Shown here one piece after another: positions 49,416 to 62,845 of a DNA stretch of 64,000 bases (positions within the stretch are counted from its first letter, which is position 1; every line of letters begins with the position of its first letter). The notes beneath the pieces were generated by a model. It did no database searches. It saw only the letters and a list, made by a program, of their open reading frames with translations, and was not told the origin of the DNA. The stretch lies in assembly GCF_051014685.1 (NCBI RefSeq), contig NW_027478760.1:434001-498000 (forward strand). Direction: 5' to 3'. The DNA comes from Ptiloglossa arizonensis (Eukaryota > Arthropoda > Insecta > Hymenoptera > Colletidae). The position numbers and the translations under genes were made by a program.

Positions 49416-51717
49416 CCCTAGGCAATTCTGGTTAAGCGTTTGGAGCAGCAGGATTGCGAAATATGTTTTGCCTTCTCAACCATTTCTGGGCTTCAAACTC
49501 CCATATCTCGCGAACGGATTGACCTAACCCAAAAATTCCTATTGCGTCTGAAAGTAGAAACTCGCCCGATTACAACGGTATGTGTATTCTTCCCCTTGGC
49601 CATTCTGGTTAAGCGATTGGAGAAGCAGAATTGCGAAAAATTTGTTGTCTTGTCAACCATTTCTGCTTCAAACTCCCATATCTCGCGAACTGATTGACCT
49701 AACCCAAAAATTCCTGTTGCGTCTGAAAGTAGAAACTCGACCGATTACAACGGTATGCGTATTTTTCCCCTAGGCCGTACTGGTTAAGCGATTGCCGCAG
49801 CAGAATTGCGAAAAATTTTTTGCCTTCTCAACCATTTCTTGGCTTCACACTCCCATATCTCGCAACGGATTGACCTAACCCAAAAATTCCTATAGCGTCT
49901 AAAAGTAGAAACTCGCCCGATTACATCGGTATGTGTATTTTTCCCCTAGGCCATTCTGGTTAAACGATTGGAGCAGCAGAAGTGCGAAAAATTTGTTGTC
50001 TTGTCAACCATTTCTTAGCTTCAAAGTCTCATATCTCGCGTACGGATTGAACAAACCCAAAAATTCCTGCTGCGTCTGAAAGTAGAAACTCGCCCGATTA
50101 CAACGGTATGTGTATTTTTCCCCTAGGCCATTCTGGTTAAGCGTTTGGAGCAGCAGAAGTGCGAAAAATTTGTTGTCTTCTCAACCATTTCTTAGCTTCA
50201 AACTCCCATATCACGCGAACGGATTGACCTAACCCAAAAATTCCTATTGCGTATGAAAGTAGAAACTCGCCCGATTACAACGGTATGTGTATTTTTCCCC
50301 TTGGCCATTCTGGTTAAGCGATTGGAGAAGCAGAAGTGCGAAAAATTTGTTGTCTTGTCAACCATTTCTTAGCTTCAAAGTCCCGTATCTCGCGAACGGA
50401 TTGGCCAAACCCAAAAATTCCTGCTGCCTATGAAAGTAGAAACTCGCCCGATTACAAAGGTATGTGTATTTTTTCCCTAGGCCATCCTGGTTAAGCGTTT
50501 GGAGCAGCAGAATTGCGAAAAATTTGTTGTCTTCTCAACCATTTCATAGCTTCAAACTCCAATATCACGCGAACGGATTGACCTAACCCAAAAATTCCTA
50601 TTGCATCTGAAAGTAGAAACTCGCCCGATTACAACGGTATGTTTATTTTTCCCCTAGGCCATTCTGTTTAAGCGTTTGGAGCAGCAGAATTGCGAAAAAT
50701 TTGTTGTCTTCTCAACCATTTCATAGCTTCAAACTCCCATATCACGGGAACGGATTGACATAACCGAAAAATTCCTATTGCGTCTGAAAGTAGAAACTCG
50801 ACCGATTACAAAGGTATGTGTATTTTTTCCCTAGGCCATTCTGGTTAAGCGTTTGGAGCAGCAGAAGTGCGAAAAATGTTGTGCCTTCTCAACCATTTCT
50901 TGGCTTCATACTCCCATATCTCGCAAACGGATTGACCTAACCGAAAAATTCCTGTTGCGTCTGAAAGTAGAAACACGTCCGATTACAACGGTATGTGTAT
51001 TTTTCCCCTAGGCCGTTCTGGTTAAGCGATTGGAGCAGCAGAAGTGCGAAAAATTTGTTGTCTTGTCAACCATTTCTTAGCTTCAAACTCCCATATCACG
51101 GGAACGGATTGACCTAACCCAAAAATTTCTATTGCATCTGAAAGTAGAAACTCGCCCGATTACAACGGTATGTTCATTTTTTCCCTGGGCCATTCTGGTT
51201 AAGCGTTTGGAGCAGCAGAAGTGCGAAAAATTTGTTGTCTTCTCAACCATTTCATAGCTTCAACCTCCCATATCACGGGAACGGATTGACCTAACCCAAA
51301 AATTCCTGTTGCGTCTGAAAGTAGAAACTCGCCCGATTACAACGGTATGTTTATTTTTCCCCTAGGCCATTCTGTTTAAGCGATTGGAGCAACAGAATTG
51401 CGAAAAATGTTGTGCCTTCTCAACTATTTCTTGTCTTCAAACTCCCATATCTCGCGAACGGATTGACCTAACCCAAAAATTCCTATTGCATCTGAAAGTA
51501 GAAAATCGCCCGATTACAACGCGGTGTGTATTTTTTCCCTAGGCCATTCTGGTTAAGCGTTTGGAGCAGCAGAATTGCGAAAAATTTGTTGTCTTCTCAA
51601 CCATTTCATAGCTTCAAACTCCCATATCACGGGAACGGATTGACCTAACCCAAAAATTTCTATTGCATCTGAAAGTAGAAACTCGCCCGATTACAACGGT
51701 ATGTTCATTTGTTCCCT
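49416..51717 (+). repeat. Type-3 HOR unit 6 (monomers 1-13, then leaves the pattern)
   Basis: Monomers 1-13 follow in order. In place of monomer 14 comes a GAAGTGCG monomer with CTTAGC, CTAACCGAAAA and ACACGTCCG, after which the 14-mer order stops. A private CTTCAACCTCCC in monomer 11 (near 51,260) is shared with the next duplicated block (near 55,149). Monomer 2 onward also forms the first part of the 22-mer at 49,567-53,455. Confidence 0.85.
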
Positions 51718-53455
51718 AGGCCATTCTGGTTAAGCGTTTGGAGCAGCAGAAGTGCGAAAAATTTGTTGTCTTCTCAACCATTTCTTAGCTTCAAACTCCC
51801 ATATCTCGCGAACGGATTGACCTAACCGAAAAATTCCTATTGCGTCTGAAAGTAGAAACACGTCCGATTACAACGGTATGTGTATTTTTCCCCTAGGCCG
51901 TTCTGGTTAAGCGATTGGAGCAGCAGAATTACGAAAAATTTGTTGTCTTGTCAACCATTTCTTAGCTTCAAACTCCCATATCACGCGAACGGATTGACCT
52001 AACCCAAAAATTCCTATTGCATCTGAAAGTAGAAACTCGCCCGATTACAACGGGGTTTGTATTTTTTCCCTAGGCCATTCTGGTTAAGCGTTTGGAGCAG
52101 CAGAAGTGCGAAAAATTTTGTGCCTTCTCAAACATTTCTTGGCTTCAAACTCCCATATCTCGCGAACGGATTGACCTAACCCAAAAATTCCTATTGCATC
52201 TGAAAGTAGAAACTTGCCCGATTACAACGGTGTGTGTAATTTTTCCTTAGGCTATTCTGGTTAAGCGTTTGGAACAGCAGAATTGCGAAAAATTTTTTGC
52301 CTTCCCAACCATTTCTTGGCTTCAAACTCCCATATCTCGCGAAAGGATTGACCTAACCCAAAAATTCCTGTTTCGTCTGATAGTAGAAACTCGCCAGATT
52401 ACAACGGTATGTGTATTTTTTCCCTAGGCCATTCAGGTTAAGCGTTTGGAGCAGCAGAATTGCGAAAAATTTTTTGCCTTCTCAACCATTTCTTGGTTTC
52501 ATACTCCCATATCTCGCGAACTGATTGACCTAACCCAAAAATTCCAATTGCATCTGAAAGTAGAAACTCGCCCGATTACAACGGGGTGTGTATTTCTTCC
52601 CTAGGCCATTCTGGTTAAGCGTTTGGAGCAGCAGAATTGCGAAAAAGTTGTTGTCTTCTCAACCATTTCATAGCTTCAAACTCCCATATCACGGGAACGG
52701 ATTGACCTAACCCAAAAATTTCGATTGCATCTGAAAGTAGAAACTCGCCCGATTACAACGGTATGTTCATTTGTTCCCTAGGACATTCTGGTTAAGCGTT
52801 TGGAGCAGCAGAAGTGCGAAAAATTTGTTGTCTTGTCAACCATTTCTTAGCTTCATACTCCCATATCTCGCGAACGGATTGACCTAACCCAAAAATTCCT
52901 ATTGCGTATGAAAGTAGAAACTCGCCCGATTACAAAGGTATGTGTATTTTTTCCCTAGGCCATTCTGGTTAAGCGTTTGGAACAGCAGAATTGCGAAAAA
53001 TTTGTTGTCTTCTCAACCATTTCATAGCTTCACACTCCCATATCTCGCGAACGGATGGACCTAACCCAAAAATTCCTATAGCGTCTGAAAGTAGAAGCTC
53101 GCCCGATTACAACGGTATGTGTATTTTTCCCCTAGGCCATTCTGGTTAAGCGTTTGGAGCAAAAGAAGTGCGAAAAATTTGTTGTCTTCTCAACCATTTC
53201 TTAGCTTCAAACTCCCATATCACGCGAACGGATTGACCTAACCCAAAAATTCCTATTGCGTCTGAAAGCAGAAACTCGCCCGATTACAACGGTATGTGTA
53301 TTTTTCCCCTTGGCCATTCTGGTTAAGCGATTGGAGAAGCAGAAGTGCGAAAAATTTGTTGTCTTGTCAACCATTTCTGCTTCAAACTCCCATATCTCTC
53401 GAACGGATTGACCTAACCCAAAAATTCCTGTTGCGTCTGAAAGTAGAAACTCGAC
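49567..53455 (+). repeat. 22-mer segment, copy 1 (3889 bp)
   Basis: The segment contains type-3 monomers 2-13 and ten further monomers. It is matched by 53,456-57,183. Private markers in both copies include CAGAATTACG (51,924 and 55,813), GTGTAATTTTTCCTTAGG (near 52,233 and 56,122), AAAAAGTTGTTG (near 52,643 and 56,355), AGGACATTCTGG (52,780 and 56,492), GTAGAAGCTCG (53,092 and 56,804), GAGCAAAAGAAG (53,157 and 56,869), GAAAGCAGAAAC (near 53,265 and 56,977) and ATCTCTCGAACGG (53,394 and 57,106). Marker spacing is 3889 bp on the left and 3712 bp on the right. Confidence 0.88.
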
Positions 53456-56400
53456 CGATTACAACGGTATGTGTATTCTTCCCCTTGGCCATTCTGGTTA
53501 AGCGATTGGAGAAGCAGAATTGCGAAAAATTTGTTGTCTTGTCAACCATTTCTGCTTCAAACTCCCATATCTCGCGAACTGATTGACCTAACCCAAAAAT
53601 TCCTGTTGCGTCTGAAAGTAGAAACTCGACCGATTACAACGGTATGCGTATTTTTCCCCTAGGCCGTACTGGTTAAGCGATTGCCGCAGCAGAATTGCGA
53701 AAAATTTTTTGCCTTCTCAACCATTTCTTGGCTTCACACTCCCATATCTCGCAACGGATTGACCTAACCCAAAAATTCCTATAGCGTCTAAAAGTAGAAA
53801 CTCGCCCGATTACATCGGTATGTGTATTTTTCCCCTAGGCCATTCTGGTTAAACGATTGGAGCAGCAGAAGTGCGAAAAATTTGTTGTCTTGTCAACCAT
53901 TTCTTAGCTTCAAAGTCTCATATCTCGCGTACGGATTGAACAAACCCAAAAATTCCTGCTGCGTCTGAAAGTAGAAACTCGCCCGATTACAACGGTATGT
54001 GTATTTTTCCCCTAGGCCATTCTGGTTAAGCGTTTGGAGCAGCAGAAGTGCGAAAAATTTGTTGTCTTCTCAACCATTTCTTAGCTTCAAACTACCATAT
54101 CACGCGAACGGATTGACCTAACCCAAAAATTCCTATTGCGTATGAAAGTAGAAACTCGCCCGATTACAGCGGTATGTGTATTTTTCCCCTTGGCCATTCT
54201 GGTTAAGCGATTGTAGAAGCAGAAGTGCGAAAAATTTGTTGTCTTGTCAACCATTTCTTAGCTTCAAAGTCCCGTATCTCGCGAACGGATTGGCCAAACC
54301 CAAAAATTCCTGCTGCCTATGAAAGTAGAAACTCGCCCGATTACAAAGGTATGTGTATTTTTTCCCTAGGCCATCCTGGTTAAGCGTTTGGAGCAGCAGA
54401 ATTGCGAAAAATTTGTTGTCTTCTCAACCATTTCATAGCTTCAAACTCCAATATCACGCGAACGGATTGACCTAACCCAAAAATTCCTATTGCATCTGAA
54501 AGTAGAAACTCGCCCGATTACAACGGTATGTTTATTTTTCCCCTAGGCCATTCTGTTTAAGCGTTTGGAGCAGCAGAATTGCGAAAAATTTGTTGTCTTC
54601 TCAACCATTTCATAGCTTCAAACTCCCATATCACGGGAACGGATTGACATAACCGAAAAATTCCTATTGCGTCTGAAAGTAGAAACTCGACCGATTACAA
54701 AGGTATGTGTATTTTTTCCCTAGGCCATTCTGGTTAAGCGTTTGGAGCAGCAGAAGTGCGCAAAATGTTGTGCCTTCTCAACCATTTCTTGGCTTCATAC
54801 TCCCATATCTCGCAAACGGATTGACCTAACCGAAAAATTCCTGTTGCGTCTGAAAGTAGAAACACGTCCGATTACAACGGTATGTGTATTTTTCCCCTAG
54901 GCCGTTCTGGTTAAGCGATTGGAGCAGCAGAAGTGCGAAAAATTTGTTGTCTTGTCAACCATTTCTTAGCTTCAAACTCCCATATCACGGGAACGGATTG
55001 ACCTAACCCAAAAATTTCTATTGCATCTGAAAGTAGAAACTCGCCCGATTACAACGGTATGTTCATTTTTTCCCTGGGCCATTCTGGTTAAGCGTTTGGA
55101 GCAGCAGAAGTGCGAAAAATTTGTTGTCTTCTCAACCATTTCATAGCTTCAACCTCCCATATCACGGGAACGGATTGACCTAACCCAAAAATTCCTGTTG
55201 CGTCTGAAAGTAGAAACTCGCCCGATTACAACGGTATGTTTATTTTTCCCCTAGGCCATTCTGTTTAAGCGATTGGAGCAACAGAATTGCGAAAAATGTT
55301 GTGCCTTCTCAACTATTTCTTGTCTTCAAACTCCCATATCTCGCGAACGGATTGACCTAACCCAAAAATTCCTATTGCATCTGAAAGTAGAAAATCGCCC
55401 GATTACAACGCGGTGTGTATTTTTTCCCTAGGCCATTCTGGTTAAGCGTTTGGAGCAGCAGAATTGCGAAAAATTTGTTGTCTTCTCAACCATTTCATAG
55501 CTTCAAACTCCCATATCACGGGAACGGATTGACCTAACCCAAAAATTTCTATTGCATCTGAAAGTAGAAACTCGCCCGATTACAACGGTATGTTCATTTG
55601 TTCCCTAGGCCATTCTGGTTAAGCGTTTGGAGCAGCAGAAGTGCGAAAAATTTGTTGTCTTCTCAACCATTTCTTAGCTTCAAACTCCCATATCTCGCGA
55701 ACGGATTGACCTAACCGAAAAATTCCTATTGCGTCTGAAAGTAGAAACACGTCCGATTACAACGGTATGTGTATTTTTCCCCTAGGCCGTTCTGGTTAAG
55801 CGATTGGAGCAGCAGAATTACGAAAAATTTGTTGTCTTGTCAACCATTTCTTAGCTTCAAACTCCCATATCACGCGAACGGATTGACCTAACCCAAAAAT
55901 TCCTATTGCATCTGAAAGTAGAAACTCGCCCGATTACAACGGGGTTTGTATTTTTTCCCTAGGCCATTCTGGTTAAGCGTTTGGAGCAGCAGAAGTGCGA
56001 AAAATTTTGTGCCTTCTCAAACATTTCTTGGCTTCAAACTCCCATATCTCGCGAACGGATTGACCTAACCCAAAAATTCCTATTGCATCTGAAAGTAGAA
56101 ACTTGCCCGATTACAACGGTGTGTGTAATTTTTCCTTAGGCTATTCTGGTTAAGCGTTTGGAACAGCAGAATTGCGAAAAATTTTTTGCCTTCCCAACCA
56201 TTTCTTGGCTTCAAACTCCCATATCTCGCGAACTGATTGACCTAACCCAAAAATTCCTATTGCATCTGAAAGTAGAAACTCGCCCGATTACAACGGGGTG
56301 TGTATTTCTTCCCTAGGCCATTCTGGTTAAGCGTTTGGAGCAGCAGAATTGCGAAAAAGTTGTTGTCTTCTCAACCATTTCATAGCTTCAAACTCCCATA

Positions 56401-57183
56401 TCACGGGAACGGATTGACCTAACCCAAAAATTTCGATTGCATCTGAAAGTAGAAACTCGCCCGATTACAACGGTATGTTCATTTGTTCCCTAGGACATTC
56501 TGGTTAAGCGTTTGGAGCAGCAGAAGTGCGAAAAATTTGTTGTCTTGTCAACCATTTCTTAGCTTCATACTCCCATATCTCGCGAACGGATTGACCTAAC
56601 CCAAAAATTCCTATTGCGTATGAAAGTAGAAACTCGCCCGATTACAAAGGTATGTGTATTTTTTCCCTAGGCCATTCTGGTTAAGCGTTTGGAACAGCAG
56701 AATTGCGAAAAATTTGTTGTCTTCTCAACCATTTCATAGCTTCACACTCCCATATCTCGCGAACGGATGGACCTAACCCAAAAATTCCTATAGCGTCTGA
56801 AAGTAGAAGCTCGCCCGATTACAACGGTATGTGTATTTTTCCCCTAGGCCATTCTGGTTAAGCGTTTGGAGCAAAAGAAGTGCGAAAAATTTGTTGTCTT
56901 CTCAACCATTTCTTAGCTGCAAACTCCCATATCACGCGAACGGATTGACCTAACCCAAAAATTCCTATTGCGTCTGAAAGCAGAAACTCGCCCGATTACA
57001 ACGGTATGTGTATTTTTCCCCTTGGCCATTCTGGTTAAGCGATTGGAGAAGCAGAAGTGCGAAAAATTTGTTGTCTTGTCAACCATTTCTGCTTCAAACT
57101 CCCATATCTCTCGAACGGATTGACCTAACCCAAAAATTCCTGTTGCGTCTGAAAGTAGAAACTCGACCGATTACAACGGTATG
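53456..57183 (+). repeat. 21-mer segment, copy 2 (single-monomer deletion)
   Basis: This is collinear with 49,567-53,455 except that one 177-bp monomer is missing. Copy 1 has TTCAAACTCCC, then GCGAAAGGATTG at about 52,339, and 177 bp further on GCGAACTGATTG. Copy 2 goes directly from TTCAAACTCCC to GCGAACTGATTG (56,211-56,237). The join lies inside CTCCCATATCTCGCGAA. The left end of the copy is the junction near 53,455-53,477; the right end is at 57,184, where GTATGCGTATT replaces GTATGTGTATT. Confidence 0.88.
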
Positions 57184-57370
57184 CGTATTTTTCCGCTAGG
57201 CCGTACTGGTTAAGCGATTGCAGCAGCAGAATTGCGAAAAATTTGTTGTCTTGTCAACCATTTCTTAGCTTCAAAGTCCCATATCTCGCGAACGGATTGG
57301 CCAAACCCAAAAATTCCTGCTGCGTATGAAAGTAGAAACTCGCCCGATTACAAAGGTATGTGTATTTTTT
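57184..57370 (+). repeat. Bridging monomer of type-1 class
   Basis: This monomer reads CCGTACTGG, GATTGCAGCAGC, AAAGTCCCATATC, GGCCAAACCC and GCTGCGTATG. It matches the second monomer of the type-1 modules 25-45 kb upstream. Its leading link has a private CCGCTAGG, which removes the AvrII site. It stands between the 21-mer and the type-4 array. Confidence 0.75.
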
Positions 57371-60300
57371 CCCTAGGCCATTCTGGTTAAGCGTTTGGAG
57401 CAGCAGAATTGCGAAAAATTTGTTGTCTTCTCAACCATTTCATAGCTTCAAACTCCCATATCACGGGAACGGATTGACCTAACCCAAAAATTTCTATTGC
57501 ATCTGAAAGTAGAAACTCGCCCGATTACAACGTTATGTTCATTTGTTCCCTAGGCCATTCTGGTTAAGCGTTTGGAGCAGCAGAAGTGCGAAAAATTTGT
57601 TGCCTTCCCAACCATTTCTTGGCTTCAAACTCCCATATCTCGCGAACGGATTGACCTAACCCAAAAATTCCTGTTTCGTCTGATAGTAGAAACTCGCCAG
57701 ATTACAACGGTATGTGTATTTTTCCCTAGGCCATTCTGGTTAAGCGTTTGGAGCAACAGAATTGCGAAAAATGTTTTGCCTTCTCAACCATTTCTTGGCT
57801 TCACACTCCCATATCTCACGAACGGATGGACCTAACCCAAAAATTCCTATAGCGTCTAAAAGTAGAAACTCGCCCGATTACAGCGGTATGTGTATTTTCT
57901 CCTAGGCCATTCTGGTTAAACGATTGGAGCAGCAGAAGTGCGAAAAATTTGTTGTCTTGTCAACCATTTCTTAGCTTCAAAGTCTCATATCTCGCGAACG
58001 GATTGACCTAACCCAAAAATGCCTGTTGCGTCTGAAAGTAGAAACTCGCCCGATTACAACGGTATGTGTATTTTTCCCCTAGGCCATTCTGGTTAAGCGT
58101 TTGGAGCAGCAGAAGTGCGAAAAATTTTGTGCCTTCTCAAACATTTCTTGGCTTCAAACTCCCATATCTCGCGAACGGATTGACCTAACCCAAAAATTCC
58201 TGTCGCGCCTGAAAGTAGAAACTCGCCCGAGCGCAACGGTTTGTGTATTTTTTCCCTAGGCCATTCTGGTTAAGCGTTTGGAACAGCAGAATTGCGAAAA
58301 ATTTTTTGCCTTCCCAACCATTTCTTGGCTTCAAACTCCCATATCTCGCGAACGGATTGACCTAACCCAAAAATTCCTGTTTCGTCTGATAGTAGAAACT
58401 CGCCAGATTACAACGGTATGTGTATTTTTCCCTAGGCCATTCTGGTTAAGCGTTTGGAGCAACAGAATTGCGAAAAATGTTTTGCCTTCTCAACCATTTC
58501 TTGGCTTCACACTCCCATATCTCACGAACGGATGGACCTAACCCAAAAATTCCTATAGCGTCTAAAAGTAGAAACTCGCCCGATTACAGCGGTATGTGTA
58601 TTTTCTCCTAGGCCATTCTGGTTAAACGATTGGAGCAGCAGAAGTGCGAAAAATTTGTTGTCTTGTCAACCATTTCTTAGCTTCAAAGTCTCATATCTCG
58701 CGAACGGATTGACCTAACCCAAAAATGCCTGTTGCGTCTGAAAGTAGAAACTCGCCCGATTACAACGGTATGTGTATTTTTCCCCTAGGCCATTCTGGTT
58801 AAGCGTTTGGAGCAGCAGAAGTGCGAAAAATTTTGTGCCTTCTCAAACATTTCTTGGCTTCAAACTCCCATATCTCGCGAACGGATTGACCTAACCCAAA
58901 AATTCCTGTCGCGTCTGAAAGTAGAAACTCGCCCGATCGCAACGGTTTGTGTATTTTTTCCCTAGGCCATTCTGGTTAAGCGTTTGGAATAGCAGAATTG
59001 CGAAAAATTTTTTGCCTTCCCAACCATTTCTTGGCTTCAAACTCCCATATCTCGCGAACGGATTGACCTAACCCAAAAATTCCTGTTTCGTCTGATAGTA
59101 GAAACTCGCCAGATTACAACGGTATGTGTATTTTTCCCTAGGCCATTCTGGTTAAGCGTTTGGAGCAACAGAATTGCGAAAAATGTTTTGCCTTCTCAAC
59201 CATTTCTTGGCTTCACACTCCCATATCTCACGAACGGATGGACCTAACCCAAAAATTCCTATAGCGTCTAAAAGTAGAAACTCGCCCGATTACAGCGGTA
59301 TGTGTATTTTCTCCTAGGCCATTCTGGTTAAACGATTGGAGCAGCAGAAGTGCGAAAAATTTGTTGTCTTGTCAACCATTTCTTAGCTTCAAAGTCTCAT
59401 ATCTCGCGAACGGATTGACCTAACCCAAAAATGCCTGTTGCGTCTGAAAGTAGAAACTCGCCCGATTACAACGGTATGTGTATTTTTCCCCTAGGCCATT
59501 CTGGTTAAGCGTTTGGAGCAGCAGAAGTGCGAAAAATTTGTTGTCTTCTCAACCATTTCATAGCTTCAAACTCCCATATCACGGGAACGGATTGACCCAA
59601 CCCAAAAATTTCTATTGCATCTGAAAGTAGAAACTCGCCCGATTACAACGGTATGTTCATTTGTTCCCTAGGCGATTCTGGTTAGGCGTTTGGAGCAGCA
59701 GAATTGCGAAAAATTTGTTGTCTTCTCAACCATTTCTTAGCTTCAAACTCCCATATTTCGCGAACGGATTGACCTAACCGAAAAATTCCTATTGCGTCTG
59801 AATGTAGAAACACGTCCGATTACAACGGTATGTGTATTTTTCCCCTAGGCCGTTCTGGTTAAGCCATTGGAGCAGCAGAAGTGCGAAAAATTTGTTGTCT
59901 TGTCAACCATTTCTTAGCTTCAAAGTCCCATATCTCGCGAACGGATTGACCTAACCCAAAAATGCCTGTTGCGTCTGAAAGTAGAAACTCGCCCGATTAC
60001 AACGGTATGTGTATTTTTCCCCTAGGCCATTCTGGTTAAGCGTTTGGAGCAGCAGAAGTGCGAAAAATTTGTTGCCTTCCCAACCATTTCTTGGCTTCAA
60101 ACTCCCATATCTCGCGAACGGATTGACCTAACCCAAAAATTCCTGTTTCGTCTGATAGTAGAAACTCGCCAGATTACAACGGTATGTGTATTTTTCCCTA
60201 GGCCATTCTGGTTAAGCGTTTGGAGCAACAGAATTGCGAAAAATGTTTTGCCTTCTCAACCATTTCTTGGCTTCACACTCCCATATCTCACGAACGGATG

Positions 60301-62668
60301 GACCTAACCCAAAAATTCCTATAGCGTCTAAAAGTAGAAACTCGCCCGATTACAGCGGTATGTGTATTTTCTCCTAGGCCATTCTGGTTAAACGATTGGA
60401 GCAGCAGAAGTGCGAAAAATTTGTTGTCTTGTCAACCATTTCTTAGCTTCAAAGTCTCATATCTCGCGAACGGATTGACCTAACCCAAAAATGCCTGTTG
60501 CGTCTGAAAGTAGAAACTCGCCCGATTACAACGGTATGTGTATTTTTCCCCTAGGCCATTCTGGTTAAGCGTTTGGAGCAGCAGAAGTGCGAAAAATTTT
60601 GTGCCTTCTCAAACATTTCTTGGCTTCAAACTCCCATATCTCGCGAACGGATTGACCTAACCCAAAAATTCCTGTCGCGCCTGAAAGTAGAAACTCGCCC
60701 GAGCGCAACGGTTTGTGTATTTTTTCCCTAGGCCATTCTGGTTAAGCGTTTGGAACAGCAGAATTGCGAAAAATTTTTTGCCTTCCCAACCATTTCTTGG
60801 CTTCAAACTCCCATATCTCGCGAACGGATTGACCTAACCCAAAAATTCCTGTTTCGTCTGATAGTAGAAACTCGCCAGATTACAACGGTATGTGTATTTT
60901 TCCCTAGGCCATTCTGGTTAAGCGTTTGGAGCAACAGAATTGCGAAAAATGTTTTGCCTTCTCAACCATTTCTTGGCTTCACACTCCCATATCTCACGAA
61001 CGGATGGACCTAACCCAAAAATTCCTATAGCGTCTAAAAGTAGAAACTCGCCCGATTACAGCGGTATGTGTATTTTCTCCTAGGCCATTCTGGTTAAACG
61101 ATTGGAGCAGCAGAAGTGCGAAAAATTTGTTGTCTTGTCAACCATTTCTTAGCTTCAAAGTCTCATATCTCGCGAACGGATTGACCTAACCCAAAAATGC
61201 CTGTTGCGTCTGAAAGTAGAAACTCGCCCGATTACAACGGTATGTGTATTTTTCCCCTAGGCCATTCTGGTTAAGCGTTTGGAGCAGCAGAAGTGCGAAA
61301 AATTTTGTGCCTTCTCAAACATTTCTTGGCTTCAAACTCCCATATCTCGCGAACGGATTGACCTAACCCAAAAATTCCTGTCGCGTCTGAAAGTAGAAAC
61401 TCGCCCGATCGCAACGGTTTGTGTATTTTTTCCCTAGGCCATTCTGGTTAAGCGTTTGGAATAGCAGAATTGCGAAAAATTTTTTGCCTTCCCAACCATT
61501 TCTTGGCTTCAAACTCCCATATCTCGCGAACGGATTGACCTAACCCAAAAATTCCTGTTTCGTCTGATAGTAGAAACTCGCCAGATTACAACGGTATGTG
61601 TATTTTTCCCTAGGCCATTCTGGTTAAGCGTTTGGAGCAACAGAATTGCGAAAAATGTTTTGCCTTCTCAACCATTTCTTGGCTTCACACTCCCATATCT
61701 CACGAACGGATGGACCTAACCCAAAAATTCCTATAGCGTCTAAAAGTAGAAACTCGCCCGATTACAGCGGTATGTGTATTTTCTCCTAGGCCATTCTGGT
61801 TAAACGATTGGAGCAGCAGAAGTGCGAAAAATTTGTTGTCTTGTCAACCATTTCTTAGCTTCAAAGTCTCATATCTCGCGAACGGATTGACCTAACCCAA
61901 AAATGCCTGTTGCGTCTGAAAGTAGAAACTCGCCCGATTACAACGGTATGTGTATTTTTCCCCTAGGCCATTCTGGTTAAGCGTTTGGAGCAGCAGAAGT
62001 GCGAAAAATTTGTTGTCTTCTCAACCATTTCATAGCTTCAAACTCCCATATCACGGGAACGGATTGACCCAACCCAAAAATTTCTATTGCATCTGAAAGT
62101 AGAAACTCGCCCGATTACAACGGTATGTTCATTTGTTCCCTAGGCGATTCTGGTTAGGCGTTTGGAGCAGCAGAATTGCGAAAAATTTGTTGTCTTCTCA
62201 ACCATTTCTTAGCTTCAAACTCCCATATTTCGCGAACGGATTGACCTAACCGAAAAATTCCTATTGCGTCTGAATGTAGAAACACGTCCGATTACAACGG
62301 TATGTGTATTTTTCCCCTAGGCCGTTCTGGTTAAGCCATTGGAGCAGCAGAAGTGCGAAAAATTTGTTGTCTTGTCAACCATTTCTTAGCTTCAAAGTCC
62401 CATATCTCGCGAACGGATTGGCCAAACCCAAAAATTCCTATTGCATCTGAAAGTAGAAACTCGCCCGATTACAACGGTATGTGTATTTTTTCCCTGGGCC
62501 ATTCTGGTTAAGCGTTTGGAGCAGCAGAATTGCGAAAAATTTTTTGCCTTCTCAACCATTTCTTGTCTTCAAACTCCCATATCTCGCGAACGGATTGACC
62601 TAACCCAGAAATTCCTACTGCATCTGAAAGTAGAAACACGCCCGATTACAACGGTATGTGTATTTTTT
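57371..62668 (+). repeat. Type-4 superunit, 30-mer (5298 bp)
   Basis: The superunit starts with a CACGGGAACG monomer ending in ACGTTATGTTCATTTG, followed by a 14-mer and a 16-mer. The same opener recurs 5298 bp later (57,529 and 62,827) and starts another round. Within it a 706-bp 4-mer (a-b-c-d) repeats. Monomer a has TTCCCAACC, CGTCTGATAG and CGCCAGATTAC. Monomer b has GGAGCAACAG, CTCACGAACGG and TTACAGCGG. Monomer c has TTTTCTCCTAGG, AAAGTCTCAT and AAAAATGCC. Monomer d has TTTTGTGCC and CCTGTCGCG. Confidence 0.88.
57548..60019 (+). repeat. Type-4 14-mer subunit (2472 bp)
   Basis: Order a-b-c-d, a-b-c-d, a-b-c, e, f, g. Successive a monomers start at 57,548, 58,254 and 58,960, each 706 bp apart. 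The third a is marked by GGAATAGCAG. The first d carries GTCGCGCCTG with GAGCGCAACGG; the second carries GTCGCGTCTG with GATCGCAACGG. Monomer e has GACCCAACCC, f has GGTTAGGCG and CATATTTCGCG, and g has GGTTAAGCCATTGG. Confidence 0.88.
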
Positions 62669-62845
62669 CCCTGGGCCATTCTGGTTAAGCGTTTGGAGCA
62701 GCAGAAGTGCGAAAAATTTGTTGTCTTCTCAACCATTTCATAGCTTCAAACTCCCATATCACGGGAACGGATTGACCTAACCCAAAAATTTCTATTGCAT
62801 CTGAAAGTAGAAACTCGCCCGATTACAACGTTATGTTCATTTGTT
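60020..62845 (+). repeat. Type-4 16-mer subunit (2826 bp)
   Basis: Order a-b-c-d, a-b-c-d, a-b-c, e, f, g', h, e'. The first part matches the preceding 14-mer at an offset of 2472 bp, including the GGAATAGCAG marker at 61,458 (58,986 in the 14-mer) and the two distinct d forms in the same order. Monomer g' switches to GGCCAAACCC and CCTATTGCATCTG near 62,420-62,450. Monomer h carries CTTGTCTTCAAAC and ACACGCCCG. Confidence 0.88.
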
